Shown piece by piece: positions 11,465 to 22,739 of a DNA stretch of 64,000 bases. The position numbers and the translations under genes are program-made. The stretch is from Epiperipatus broadwayi (lineage: Eukaryota > Onychophora > Udeonychophora > Euonychophora > Peripatidae), in contig JAQFVV010000017.1 in NCBI GenBank assembly GCA_028023455.1, positions 4,556,098-4,620,097 of the forward strand. The letters run 5' to 3'. The notes below the pieces were generated by a model. The model saw only the letters and a list, made by a program, of their open reading frames with translations, had not been told where the DNA came from and did no database searches. Position 1 is the stretch's first letter. Each line of letters starts with the position of its first letter.

Positions 11465-11630
11465 ATTAAACTCTCTGAGGAGTGCCAAAGCACGAAACCG
11501 TGGTCAGGGGTTTGGGGGAGGGGGTTCCTGACAGAGATATTTTAAATGCTTTCTCTGGCTAAGCATTTATCACAAAGCTTGTTGAGGAAGCTCAAGAGAA
11601 TAGGGTCAAGTGATCTATGACTCTTTATTT
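11465..11630 (+). repeat. HHR-B repeat copy
   Basis: Hammerhead block at the left (11471-11510), then a G-rich tract, then 'CTGACAGAGATATTTTAAAT', 'GCATTTATCACAAAGCTTGT' and an end at 'GGGTCAAGTGATCTATGACT'. It shares this order with 22020-22350 and 54195-54400. No protein. Confidence 0.75.
11471..11510 (+). ncRNA. Hammerhead ribozyme motif, family B
   Basis: Stem I CTCT/AGGG is 4 pairs including one G-U. CUGAGGA is at 11475-11481, with stem II GTGC-CAAA-GCAC, GAA, stem III ACC-GT-GGT and a GUC cleavage triplet (C at 11505). The core is intact; stem I is shorter than in the copy at 54259-54301. Confidence 0.7.
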
Positions 11631-11639
11631 CAAATAATA

Positions 11640-14600
11640 TACATTTGAATTAAATTTTATATATATATATATTTTTAAGAAAAAAGATAGACAAATTATT
11701 TGTATAATTGCTGTTTGTAATATCAAACTTATTAGTAACATGAACATGTCTGGTGTTGCACAAAATCCCGACAAGGTAAAATCCCCAAAATGTAAAATGT
11801 TAACAAATTAAAAATTTACACTATGCTAGTTTCATTGTGAAATTATTTGTATAAAACTTGATTTTTAATTAACTTTCCAAATAAAAAATATGTTTTAAAA
11901 GATTGATTTTAAATAGAAATACTTTCTTTTGTATGTATGAAGAATAAACTGTTATTAAAATACTTAAAATGTTCAATACCACAAAGATAATCCATTAAAA
12001 CTCTATTTATCATTCTAATTGCCATTGTCATGTTTATAATAAAAATGAAAGATAAGTATTTACTTCAAAATTATGGAGCTTATTAATTTTGCTGAGTTAT
12101 CTTCTGGAATGCTTATATGATGAATGTCTATACTTACATACATAAAGTATGTATTAGCGTGTAAATTTCCTATTGCTAAAACTGTTTTCATAAATTGAAA
12201 TTTTTACATTTCTTCAAAGTATTCTTTTATATAATAATTTCTTAATTGAAGTTTTATTAATACATATGTGGATATCATTAGTAACTGCAGTTTATTCTTC
12301 ATTTTGAAATTATAAATTGCATTTTTTTTTAAATTTAGTTTCACTCCATAATTTTGAATATTCAGTATATTGTATAATTACTGTTAACCTCCGTTTTTTA
12401 TCTAATTTTTAAATTAAATTTTATTGACAAATCAAAAAATTTTGTTCCACCTACAAAAACAAAAAAATTTCTATAGAAATAAAATAACGTATCTATATCA
12501 AAAGAAGTTCATCCAAAATTTTATGAAAACATAGTCTCTAAAAATTGATAGGTAATTGTTTGTGAAAACTGATCTGACAGCAGTTTTTTATCATGAAATA
12601 AGTAGTGACTTATAGATTTGTATGATTTTCTTAATATAGTTTTACCTCTTTTTCAGAACCCTAATCAGATAATCATCTTTACTTTTCTGAACATAGCCTC
12701 TTTGGTTTGAACAGGAGGCTTCTATCGATTATTTTTATATAACATCACATTCAATAATAATCCACGAATTCATCACACATCTATGTGAATATTAAGTCAT
12801 AATCAGTAAAACTCTTTTTTTCTTTTTTGCACATGAAAACTAGCATCTACAAAGCCATTCTAATGAGAATATTGGCTGTCAGTCCAGGAGAAACCTTAGA
12901 TAACTAGCCAAACAAATTAAAGGCTTAACTTCATAGGAGGTTTGCAAACGTTATAATAAAAATTTGACGACTTGGCTTCTTTAGCCATCATAATGGAAGT
13001 AAAGATAGACTAAAATTTACATTTTTTCCCAGTTCTATTTATACTATGCTTGTTTTCCAAAGAAACATTAATTAAAATTCTTTCATAAAACAGTTCTACT
13101 ACCTCTGTAAATTACAGTGTGGATTATTCTAATCTTTTTAAACTAATTCATATATTTTATAGTCAACGTTTCTCTTACAAAACTTAACTAAAATAAGTAA
13201 ACAATGGTCTTTCCATTAACAATAATCCAATTTACAAATGCTGTTATTAATTTAACCAGATTAATCTGTTCTGTCTCTATTGTTTCAATTCATTTTTCTA
13301 AATCTTAAATATATATATTATTTTACAAAATAAAGGAGATAACTAAAATAAAATTTACTAAAATTTTTAGTAATTTTTGTGTAATTTTTGAATGTTTTAT
13401 GAACATGTACACACACACATATATTATACACACACAATACACAACATATATATATATATTTATTAATGTTACTAAAATTTTAACTAATAATATAATCCCT
13501 AATTTTATAATTAATGATCAATTCTCTTTCTTGATTTACATGAAAGTCATAGATCTAAAGAAAACTAACTCCAGTTTATATAAACTATACTTTCCATGAC
13601 TAATTTTTTTCTCTACCCTCACGAAATATTCATTTCAGTACAGATGTTGCTAATTTTTTACTTTAAACCCTGTAAAATCTACCAACACCTTTTATAGAGA
13701 GACTCTCAAAGAATTCATGTATCCAGACCAAATACCCAAGTAAAACATCCATGGATCCACTGTTCCAAAATACCATGTACTGATATCAACCACTTTCCGC
13801 AAACTGTAAGTTTCCACCAAATGATTATTTACAGTTCTTGCTACCTACTAATATATTTAAAAATACAGATATATAAAAATAATGATACTAATAACATTCA
13901 TAATATTTCACTCTTTTCCATGTTTAAAGCAAATATCTATGTTAAAAGCTTATATTACAAATCATTGTCTTAATTTTTTGATTACGTTCTTAAGTATTAT
14001 TTCTAATTTAAATCCCCAAAAAAATGTTTTTTTTCATCCCTATATGCAGTAAAAAAATTTTATAATTAAATTTTTGCTTTATCTTATCTGTATTAACTTC
14101 ATATTAATTTTATTAGCAAGCCAATGTATTCTATAGTAAATAGTTATGGTCATTTTTGCTTTCTAAGGGCCTACTTCTAAGTTCAGACTACCAATGGGAT
14201 TCATAGATAGTATATAAGAATAATAAAATGGTTTTCGGATACAAGCCTTAATAATGATTAACCAATAAAAAATGCCCAAACACGACTACATTAGGCTATC
14301 TTACACCACATGCTAAGAATTGTTTCTGATACAAAATTTGTTCCGTCTCCCTTTTTTTTTAACTGTCTTCAATCAATTCTGTTCGAGTAAGACCCAGCCA
14401 TTATGAGCATCTCATGTCATGAATCATGTCTCTATGCTGTGATACTGGGGTTGTTTTATGGTCCAATCACATTACCATCCTTTAACTATATACGCAGCAA
14501 TTCGAATTCCAATTCCCTTTTTCGTTTTTTTTTTGCTCAAGCCTTTGAGAATTAAAATCAAAATGGGAACAATTTTAGTAAACAAGAATTTTAATTAGCA

Positions 14601-14990
14601 TTTTTACTTGAGGCAGTACAATCACTAATGTATCAAGTTAAAATTGGATTTAAACAGAGAGTTTTAGCTTAGCTATGATTGTATGTGTAAGAAATCCTAT
14701 TTAAGATTCCACCTGCCTATCCCAAAAGCGGAAGGGACCTAATGGCCTGAATCACAAATTATCAATGAGGCTGTAGAAATAAATATATTATCAGTAGCAG
14801 CGGTAAAATATAAAATAGTGGTAAAACTAAAGATGCTTTTTTTCTAAATTTAGGTGGATCAAACATCGAAACTTTGATACAAACTCTTCAAGAGGTGAAG
14901 AGAGGACAGCACTGGTGGTTAAAATACTGTAAAGATTTAAGATCAATATTGTTGTTCTTAATAAAGCTTGTCAATCAGAGTAAAGAAGGT
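11640..14990. other. A+T-rich spacer, nothing recognised
   Basis: About 3.3 kb without a recognisable gene, RNA or repeat end. There are (TA)n and (CA)n-like tracts near 11660 and 13410-13460. The 66-codon frame at 13399-13599 is built on the CA/TA tract and looks spurious. Confidence 0.5.
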
Positions 14991-15194
14991 TAATAAACAT
15001 GTAGACAGATGCAAGTTTTTTGTGCCTTCTGAAAGGGGAGGTCAGCCAGTGAAAGAAGAATATCCTCTAAACTTCTCAAGATATTAACAACATAGCTTGC
15101 TTAATGTTACCTGTACTCATTTTATTAGTGCATATATTTCAGCATTAGATTCAGACAATTCAGAAATAGATTTATATTCCCCGCTGGCTAGCAT

Positions 15195-15400
15195 GAATTT
15201 TTCTTCTTGGAGACTTGGTAAAAACAACAGAATGTGGCCAAAAGGTATTGGAAATAATGGTATTGCTGCAATAATCCCAAAGGGTCTGATGTTATTGAAT
15301 TTTTGCACATCATATGGAACGATTATTGTTTAGACAAATGAATCACCATAAGAGAATATGGATGCATCCATACTTATGTTAACAGTTAAAAAGCAGCATT
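15195..15400 (+). pseudogene. LINE endonuclease relic
   Basis: The open frame ending at 15333 contains MWPKGIGNNGIAAIIPKGL followed by LLNFCTSYG. This matches the apurinic-type endonuclease of many LINEs around 'W..V.G.HG.G..N.NG..LL.FC'. After a stop and frame change, RIWMHP follows at about 15350-15370, the usual 'TWMHPRS' block. Only this central part of the endonuclease survives. The RT is missing here, and a C-terminal LINE piece on the same strand follows at 15985-16560, possibly the same element after internal loss. Confidence 0.6.
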
Positions 15401-15671
15401 AGTATATTCCAAGAATAAAATGGTAGTCGCATTAAAAATAGGCCTCATTTCAATCATATTTGTAAAACAAATGTGATACTCATTCGTTAAAAACATATAC
15501 TATTTGATTTAAATTTCAGCAACTATTAAATATCAAAACTGCTAACTTGGACTATGATATTTGTTGTCAGGTAAATGGAAGAAAACTGTCAGAGAAAATC
15601 GAAAAGTTCATTTTCTTGGGTTCTCAATTTATAATGTGCTGTTGTTTGTGTTATTTTTGCCAATTCAAGAT

Positions 15672-15852
15672 ATTGAGATACTGGAAATCTCTTTGTGTTC
15701 TGACAGCCAATCAGATGCTGTAATGGCTGTCCGAATGACGATCAAACCGTAAACACATGACAAAGACTTTACGAGAAAAGGGCGGCCACCCTTTTCTCTA
15801 CTTTTCTTTCTATATATCTAAGCCAGTCGAAAGAGATTTCCAGTATCTCAAT
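15672..15852. mobile_element. 181-base MITE-like element
   Basis: Perfect 23-base terminal inverted repeats starting ATTGAGATACTGGAAATCTC bound a non-coding interior that holds a second hairpin, GAAAAGGG...CCCTTTTC (about 15774-15800). It lies between two LINE fragments. No clear target duplication was seen, so the superfamily is not assigned. Confidence 0.65.
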
Positions 15853-15984
15853 TTATTTCAGTTTCAACTATCTGCGCTTCGCAAATTAAAATATTAATTC
15901 AAGATATTCTACAGAATGTATTTATGGTTTGAATGTAACATATAAAGATTTGGTTTAATAATTAATATTCAAAAACCTCAACTC

Positions 15985-16560
15985 CTTTATCAGACATATT
16001 TATGGAAGAAAAATCTTGGAACAACTTTTAACTTGGATAGAATAGTGGATCTGCTGTTGTTAATAAAAAAAAAAAAAACAAGTACTTTTCACAGTATAAC
16101 AAATACTGTGTCTAAATTATCTCTACATATATATAGTTGAAATTTTACCTAAGTTATTATATGGAAATGAAACTCAGACATCTTATCAATGTAATATAAA
16201 GGTATTAGAAAAACATCATTTAAGGATGTTCCATAAAATTTTTAAAATATAATGGCAAAATCATAAGACCATTAAATATACTTGCTTGATGTAATACCAT
16301 AGCTTCCACTATTGTAAAATCACACCATCATTGGATTGGACATGTGAAATGAATAATACAAGACTTCCTAAAAAAAACATTTCATAGTAGATTTGAGATT
16401 GGATTTCATGGGCAGGATAGACAACATTTATGTTACAAAGAACATCACAAAGATATTCTAAAGAAGTGTAATGCTGACTTTCATTAGGTGGATTTGGTTG
16501 ATGATAGAATACATTGGAAAGCTGCAATTAAATATGGTGAAAGAAAAAATTGCTACATAA
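15985..16560 (+). pseudogene. LINE C-terminal relic
   Basis: Broken frames read LLYGNETQTSYQ, then KVLEKHHLRMFHKIFKI, then LDWTCEMNNTRLPKK. This is the post-RT pattern 'LYGSETWT.Y..H.K.LE.FH.R.LR.IL.IKW', 'L.W.GHV.RM...RLPK'. Several stops and frameshifts occur, and a poly-A run sits near 16065. The 72-codon frame on the opposite strand is a shadow of this. Confidence 0.6.
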
Positions 16561-16750
16561 GTAGTTAAAAGATAGTATCACAAAATTTCAAATAAACAAT
16601 ATAATGGAACAGCAAATTCTGTAGATGGATACATTTGTGATTTACGAATTGATTTATAAAATCATAGCAAAACTAATCTTTAATAGACTATTATTATTAT
16701 TCTTGCCACTTTATTTTTTTTTCCCGCAATACATATTTGCAAATGGCTTC

Positions 16751-16769
16751 TGATGATGATGATGATGAT
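16751..16769. repeat. (GAT)n microsatellite
   Basis: About six uninterrupted GAT units. Confidence 0.9.
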
Positions 16770-17370
16770 TCAATTCTACAGTTCTTTCAAAAAATTGCTC
16801 TTTCAATTATGCTGCATCCTCAAAAAGACATCTTTAGCCAATCATCTAAATCACACTGGAAAAAAAAATCCAAATTCTCCACTTCGTTTTAATTGCATAG
16901 GGGAGAATAAAAACATTTTAATCTGATATTTATGACCATAAAATAGTCAAAAGGCTGAAGTGAAAGAGAAACTATTAATTACATACATCATTATTTCAAC
17001 ATTATTCTCACAAAGGAAACATATCTCAATTACTAAAAATCACATTTTGTTCAGACAGATATTCGTGATAAATGTTGTACGTCAATTTTGCAGTTATCTA
17101 TTTCTTTGGTAACTTTTAATAGTATAAAATATACATTTTTAGATAATCTAATATCTAATAAATTTGATCTATTTGTGCTATTATTCATATTATTATAAAT
17201 TAAGAATAGCACAAACATGGCTCATAGGCCATATATGGTCTTTCAAGAAAATTTGTTAGATGAGCTTTAAAATTAATTTTGTTTCTTTTATTTTTGGAAG
17301 TTTTATTTAATGTTAACAAAATGTGAATTTGCATATTTTTCTCAAGTGTTTCCTAATTCATTTATCATCA
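16770..17370. other. A+T-rich spacer, nothing recognised
   Basis: No coding or repeat signature recognised. Confidence 0.5.
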
Positions 17371-17379
17371 TCACTTTTG

Positions 17380-20110
17380 AAGTCTCTCCAAATTTAATCC
17401 AGTTTTTCTGATCTTTAGACTATCTTTTTCATATCATACCAGCAAACTTTATTTCATTCATCCATCACACTTGTAGTCACTTTCTAAATCTTTTACAATC
17501 TCTCGGGATCCAGATTAAGATTTCAACTACTATCATCTCTTCTAGAAATATGTCCACTTCAGCTCCATTCTCTTCATCCTTTCAATGATGTCTATAATAC
17601 CTGATTATTCTCTATATATTTTGTTTTTGATCCCCTCTTGTAATTAGCATATATCTCTCCATACTTCATTGAATAGTCAGATGTCTGGGTATTGCCCTTT
17701 TGTTCAACTGACCAAGTCTCGGATCTGTAAGTAAAAACTGGTAAAAACACATTCATAAAAAAACCTTTTCCTTTTCAAACAGTCATATTTCCTTTTAGAA
17801 TTGTTATGTCTATCACTCCAACCAAACTTAATTCTATGATTATTATGTTTCCATCTGTATTAATTACCTGGTCTAGATATTTGTAGTTGTTAACTTATTC
17901 AAATTCATCATTATCAATCTTTATATTCTTTTTTTGAGAAAATCCATTAAACATTAAACGAAGACTTTTTAACATTTGTTTTTAGTACTACTTTTTTAAA
18001 TTTCATTTGATAACTATTATAACATTTTTAAAGTTCTGAAATATTGTTTGCAATAGCAACCACAACATCTGAAAAATCTAGATGACTTAAACAATCTCCA
18101 TTTATTTTTAATCTCTTAGAGTTTCCTATTTTAATCTATAAAATACTTTTTTTTAAACTGCTGTAAAAAGTTTTGGAAATATGAAGTCAGCCTATAACAC
18201 ACCCCCATCTCAGTATTAATTTTCTAGTATAACTGTAATTTAACCATGGTTGTTGCATTTTGATAAAATATTCTTATGACAGTATCCTGGGTCTATATCT
18301 GGATGATCCAATGTTTTAACCACTGAAGAAATGCTTTTAGAATCAAATCCCTTTTCATAATCCACAAATCCAAAACATAATGGTAAATCATATTCATTGG
18401 TTCTTTCTGTAATTTCTCTAATACTTGGATGTGATCCACTGTGCTAAAATCACTTTTAAATCCAGCTTGTTCTTTTTGTTGATTGAAATCCAAAGTTTGC
18501 TGTAGATGAGTTGTAATTATTTTGATAAAATTTTTGTATAGAATAGATAAAAGATTAATAGGTCTGTAATTTCTATTTTCTTCTTCATCACATTTTTTAA
18601 ATATTAATATTATTACCAGATTCTTACAATAATCTGGTACTTAATCATTTAGATATTTGATATATAAGCTTTTCTATTTCTTCACCTGCTTCTTTGAAGA
18701 TATCAATTATAATTCTGTCATTATCTAGAATTTTCCCTTCTTCATAGATTTAATTGCATGTCTCACTTCTTCATGTAGAATGCTGGGCAATTCATAAAAA
18801 ATATTAATTGTAGGGGATATTTTGTTTTCTTGTTCCACATATTTCATGATATTCCTCTTTTTAGTAATAATTCCATTTTTTCTTCTTATTGCAGCTCTTA
18901 TTTTATACTTTTGGATGTTTTATTCTCTTCTACAATTTTCCTTACTAATCCACAATTATATATTTTTATTTCATTATTAACTCTTTTCTATATTGTTTTA
19001 TAAAACTTGAGATATTCAATTCTTCTTACTAGATCATTTTTATAAATTTTCATATTCCTTCTTTTCATCATACATTGACTTATCTCAATAGAAAACTTAC
19101 TGGTAACTTGTTACTTTTTTATACCCATTAGCTTTGTTGCAGTTCTTAATAGGATATCAGTTAATTTCCTATTAATTTCACTCAAATTTGAATAAACATT
19201 CTAAAATGATTTTCAAGTTCTACTTTAAATTCATTGGAATATTTCTGAAGATTATAAAAATCAATTTTGAATACTGTTTCTCTTAATAATTTTTGTGTCT
19301 CTAGTTTTGCATTAACATGAATCTAACATCACTAATCGATGATTACTTCTTGTGTTGAATTTATTAAAACCATTATAATTTTGAAATACACATTTTTGGT
19401 TAGTCAAAATATAATCCATTTCTGTTATAATTTCATTTTGAATGCTTCTATGTTCATTGTTGTTTATCATTTTTTTCAAAGAAAAAATTCATAATATATA
19501 GTTTTTCTTTTTCTGCAGATTTCATAAGTCTGTACCCTCTCTCGTTTCTATCACCATAACTAAATTTATCCATAGCACTTTTTTATCTTTCAATCATTTA
19601 CCAATTCTAGCATTAAAACCTTCTGTAACAATTTTAAAATCATTTTTGGTCGAATCAATAGCCTTTTGTACATCCATATAAAAATTCTCCTCTTCTTCAT
19701 CACAATGAAAACTTGTTGGGACATAAACTTGAATTATTTGCTCTTAATGTCTTTCATTAAATTCAATAACTGATCTTGCCACTCTGTCTGATATATCGTC
19801 AATCTCCACAACATTGTTCTTCCATTTTTTATTTATAATGAATCCCATTCTACTTGTGCTTCCAATATTTGTGCCTTTGTAGTAAAATATATGTTCACTT
19901 TTTAAATCATATCTTTTCACCTTTTCTTCTAACTTCACAAAGTCCAACAAGGTTCCATTTAATATTAGACATTTCTTCCAAGTCATACAATCTTCCTTCA
20001 CTTGAAAATGATCTACAATTGTATATATCTAAATAAAAGATTATCATCAGATGGTAGACAAGATCTGTAATCAGGGAATTCTTAGCACGTTCTGCCTTCA
20101 GTCGCCAACT
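17380..20110 (-). pseudogene. RTE-like LINE, endonuclease to C-terminus, decayed
   Basis: Reading right to left, the frame at 19744-20001 gives the start of an endonuclease (IFYYKGTNIGSTSRMGFIIN, then DISDRVARSVIEFNERH). Broken frames then give QVYVPTSFHCDEEEENFY, a degraded 'DFNARIG', EMDYILTNQK and SNHRLVML, which are catalytic-domain landmarks. The RT starts at 18293-18493 with NQQKEQAGFKSDFSTVDHI, the 'EQAGFR.G.ST.DHI' block. The C-terminus at 17400-17780 includes LPVFTYRSETWS and ends DFKSDDD. Upstream of the endonuclease (20080-20160) is a GC-richer segment that may be 5' UTR. Many stops are present. It is the fullest LINE here and a relative of 2030-2680. Confidence 0.75.
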
Positions 20111-20329
20111 GCTGCCTTGGCGGACAACTTTACAGCCTCATGGGAATATGAGCCATAATTTAGTTTTATCTATCATAATTATAAATATCTATATCTATTT
20201 CGTCTTCAAGAAAACTAAACTGATATTTCAGTTAAGGACCTAACAGGCAACTGAGAAGAAAGACTCAGGTATTTCTTGATCTTAAAGCCAAAGGTAACAA
20301 GCTAATAAACTCACCCCACTGGCTGACAT

Positions 20330-20930
20330 GTATTGATAAGTAGTCTATCCATGTACGTATACTACATAAATAATCTTATAGTAATGATAGCGACAACAAG
20401 AAAAACATATGGAGTGGATATTAAGAATTTGCCCTGCTCGGTTCCTTTAAAGCCAAAGAGGAATCAAAGGATCTCCTTTCAGTTAATAGCAAACTCCTTT
20501 CTACATCCCCAAATTCATTACAAATATTATATAAGCTCAATATAGTTTTTTTGAAAACATTTGTTAAGTATACATATGCATAGTGTGTGTGTGGGGGGGG
20601 GGGGATTTTTGATTATTGAAACTAATACAAATTAAAACTACTTCCAGGAAAGCATTTCATTTCATAAATTTTATATGTATATGTGATTCTCAATACAGTA
20701 CAGTATTTATATAAAATTTTTGAAACAAAATGTGTATATAACATTAAAAATTTATGTATATAATACTTATTCATGTTTTGTGCTCTTAAACTAAAGAAAC
20801 TTTGGCTATCCTTATTATATATCAATATTCATTATTTGAAAGAAAAAAAAATTAACATTTTATACCGTTCATTTATTCCCATTTTTAACATTATGCAAAA
20901 TTTGAAAATATCACAAACATTTTTATAAAT
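20330..20930. other. A+T-rich spacer with G-run
   Basis: Contains GTGTGTGTG followed by about twelve G (20586-20604). Nothing else recognised. Confidence 0.5.
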
Positions 20931-20949
20931 TGAGTACGTAATATTTACT

Positions 20950-21130
20950 AATGCTGTAACCTCAAGAATATGCGCATAAAAATGCGATGGTAGGCACCTC
21001 TACAGGTCTTAACCACAAGCTTACATTTTGGAAGAAAAGAGAGGAACCCTTCTTTACTTCAAACTACTTTCTATATAAATAGGTGAAGCTGAAGTGGTTA
21101 TATCTGAGAGCGTGAAGCTATTCAATACTT
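20950..21130 (+). repeat. Copy of the 47887-48023 repeat
   Basis: Shares 'TGCGCATAAAAATGCGATGG', the hairpin ACCTCTACAGGT and 'CCACAAGCTTAC...GGAAGAAAAGAG' with one arm of the palindrome at 47887-48023. Here the second arm is missing or diverged. Confidence 0.55.
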
Positions 21131-21139
21131 CACTGATTA

Positions 21140-21765
21140 AGTCCACATTTCTTATTACACATTATTACTCGCGAAATCTTATGATTTACAACGAGTCAAT
21201 GGAAAGATCTTATAGTTAGAAATCTATTACGATAATTTAAAGTTGTAATTATAAATTGAGTACATAAATGCATATCACATGTTCTGAATCATTATGTTTA
21301 ATAGATTTGCCCCAAATCAACATATGTATAAAGTATGATCATTTCCATTAAATGTCTTAAAAATCGTTTCATTTTAATAGTATTGTTAGCCAATTTGCAT
21401 TAGATATAAATAAAAATTTAATCATTGCCTTAACTGGTGCATTAACAATCTCAAATTGGTTGTCAAATATAATTTCTAGGTTACACGTGACATTAGTTTA
21501 AATTTTACTTTTTCTATTATAATTTTATCAATTTATGAATTACTTTTAAAAATGGCTTTAAATAACAAACCCAGAAGCTATTCTAATAAAATGCTGATGT
21601 AAGTTTCCACCCAATACTATAGTGAACCATTTTTATAGGATATACAACTGCTAATTATTTTATGATTAATAGACTTTATTAACGGCATTGTTCATTTAAT
21701 GAGCTTATTTTTAAGCCCAGAATTTTACATGAAATAGAAATACAAATATTTATATATACATACAA
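21140..21765. other. A+T-rich spacer; putative intron
   Basis: No feature recognised. If the exon at 21770-21852 is real, this is the start of the intron downstream of it on the minus strand. Confidence 0.4.
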
Positions 21766-21769
21766 TTAC

Positions 21770-21852
21770 CTTCAACGACATATTGGCTGCCTGTCGATAG
21801 AAACGAATCACTTAGACTCGCATCTCCTGCTTCTTGTGGATCCATCCTTGAT
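21770..21852 (-). CDS. Candidate first coding exon of a host gene
   Basis: On the minus strand a strong acceptor (TTTTTTTTTCTCCTCCAG) precedes ATCAAGG and then an ATG at 21845. The frame begins MDPQEAGDASLSD, continues SFLSTGSQYVVE, and ends at a good donor, GAAG|GTAATTG, after 76 coding bases (phase 1). Base composition is clearly less A+T-rich than the surroundings, and the Ser/Asp/Glu-rich start looks like a real protein N-terminus. An acceptor in front of the ATG implies an upstream 5' UTR exon beyond 21852. I do not recognise the protein. The next exon is not identified with confidence; the left edge (1-37) is one phase-compatible candidate. Confidence 0.6.
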
Positions 21853-22110
21853 CTGGAGGAGAAAAAAAAATCAAAATGATATAAATCAGACAAAATAATT
21901 TACTTATGATAAATAAAGTATACAAGTATTTTGAAATATACAAAGCAAAAATAAAATTTGGCAAAAATTAGATTATAATAGTTGTTAAGTGTCATTTATG
22001 AAATCTCATGCTAAGATATAAACAATGAGGATTGCCAATTCCTCAACAAGCTTTGTGATAAATGCTTAGCTAGAGAAAGCATTTAAAATATCTGTCAGGA
22101 CCCCCCCTAA

Positions 22111-22153
22111 ACCTCTGACCATTGTTTCGTGCTCTGGCAATCCTTAGAGAGGT
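22111..22153 (-). ncRNA. Hammerhead motif, family B, mutated
   Basis: Same layout on minus with stem I ACCTCT/AGAGGT intact, but G5 is A (CTAAGGA), an essential position in hammerheads. Stem III ACAATGGT has lost perfect symmetry. Probably inactive. Confidence 0.65.
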
Positions 22154-22156
22154 GCT

Positions 22157-22197
22157 CCTCTCTGAGGAGTGCCAGAGCACGAAACCATGGTCAGAGG
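22157..22197 (+). ncRNA. Hammerhead ribozyme motif, family B
   Basis: Stem I CCTCT (22157-22161) pairs with AGAGG (22193-22197). CUGAGGA is at 22162-22168, with stem II GTGC-CAGA-GCAC, GAA (22181-22183), stem III ACCATGGT as a palindrome, and a GUC triplet with C17 at 22192. Every conserved core base of a hammerhead is present (CUGANGA with N7 = G). Confidence 0.8.
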
Positions 22198-22687
22198 TTT
22201 GGGGGGGGGGTCCTGACAGAGATATTTTGAATGCCTTCTCTAGCTAAGCATTTATCACAAAGCTTGTTAAGGAATTGGCAATCCTCATTGTTTATAACAA
22301 GCTTAAGAGTATAGGGTCATGTGATCTATGACTCTTATCCTCATGCTAAGATAGTTCAAAATTATTATAAACCTTTAAAAATTTGTAATATTTTTAATGA
22401 ATGTAAGAAAATTGTATTGTCAAACAAATTGATATTTAAAAAAAATAAAGGAGAGAATGAACATACTAAATAAAAATATGAAAATAGATCGATAATAATA
22501 GTAATTCCAGCAGAAATAAGACTCCTTTTTTTCTCTCTTTTAAGATCTATTTGGATTATCAAGTGTTACAAAATTTGAAAGTTTGTTTTATATTTATTTT
22601 CATATATCTACAGTATTATTATTCTAACTGCATAAAATAAAAAAAGATTTTTGAGGAAAAAAAAAAGTTTTGCAATAACGTACAAAA

Positions 22688-22733
22688 AAGTCCATATACA
22701 TCACATCTCCAAGTCCATATACATCACATCTCC
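22688..22733. repeat. Tandem duplication, 23 bases x2
   Basis: AAGTCCATATACATCACATC plus three bases, repeated exactly once. Confidence 0.9.
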
Positions 22734-22739
22734 AAGTCT

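Larger units (their letters stand above)
22020..22350. repeat. HHR-B palindrome (two head-to-head copies)
   Basis: Two HHR-B units face each other around an axis near 22155. Each runs outward through a G-rich (or C-rich) tract, 'CTGACAGA', 'GCATTTATCACAAAGCTTGT' and 'GGCAATCCTCATTGTTTA'. The right unit ends with GGGTCATGTGATCTATGACT. The left ribozyme (22111-22153, minus) has the core changed to CTAAGGA; the right one is intact. A transcript through the whole would form a hairpin over 100 pairs long. Confidence 0.8.
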
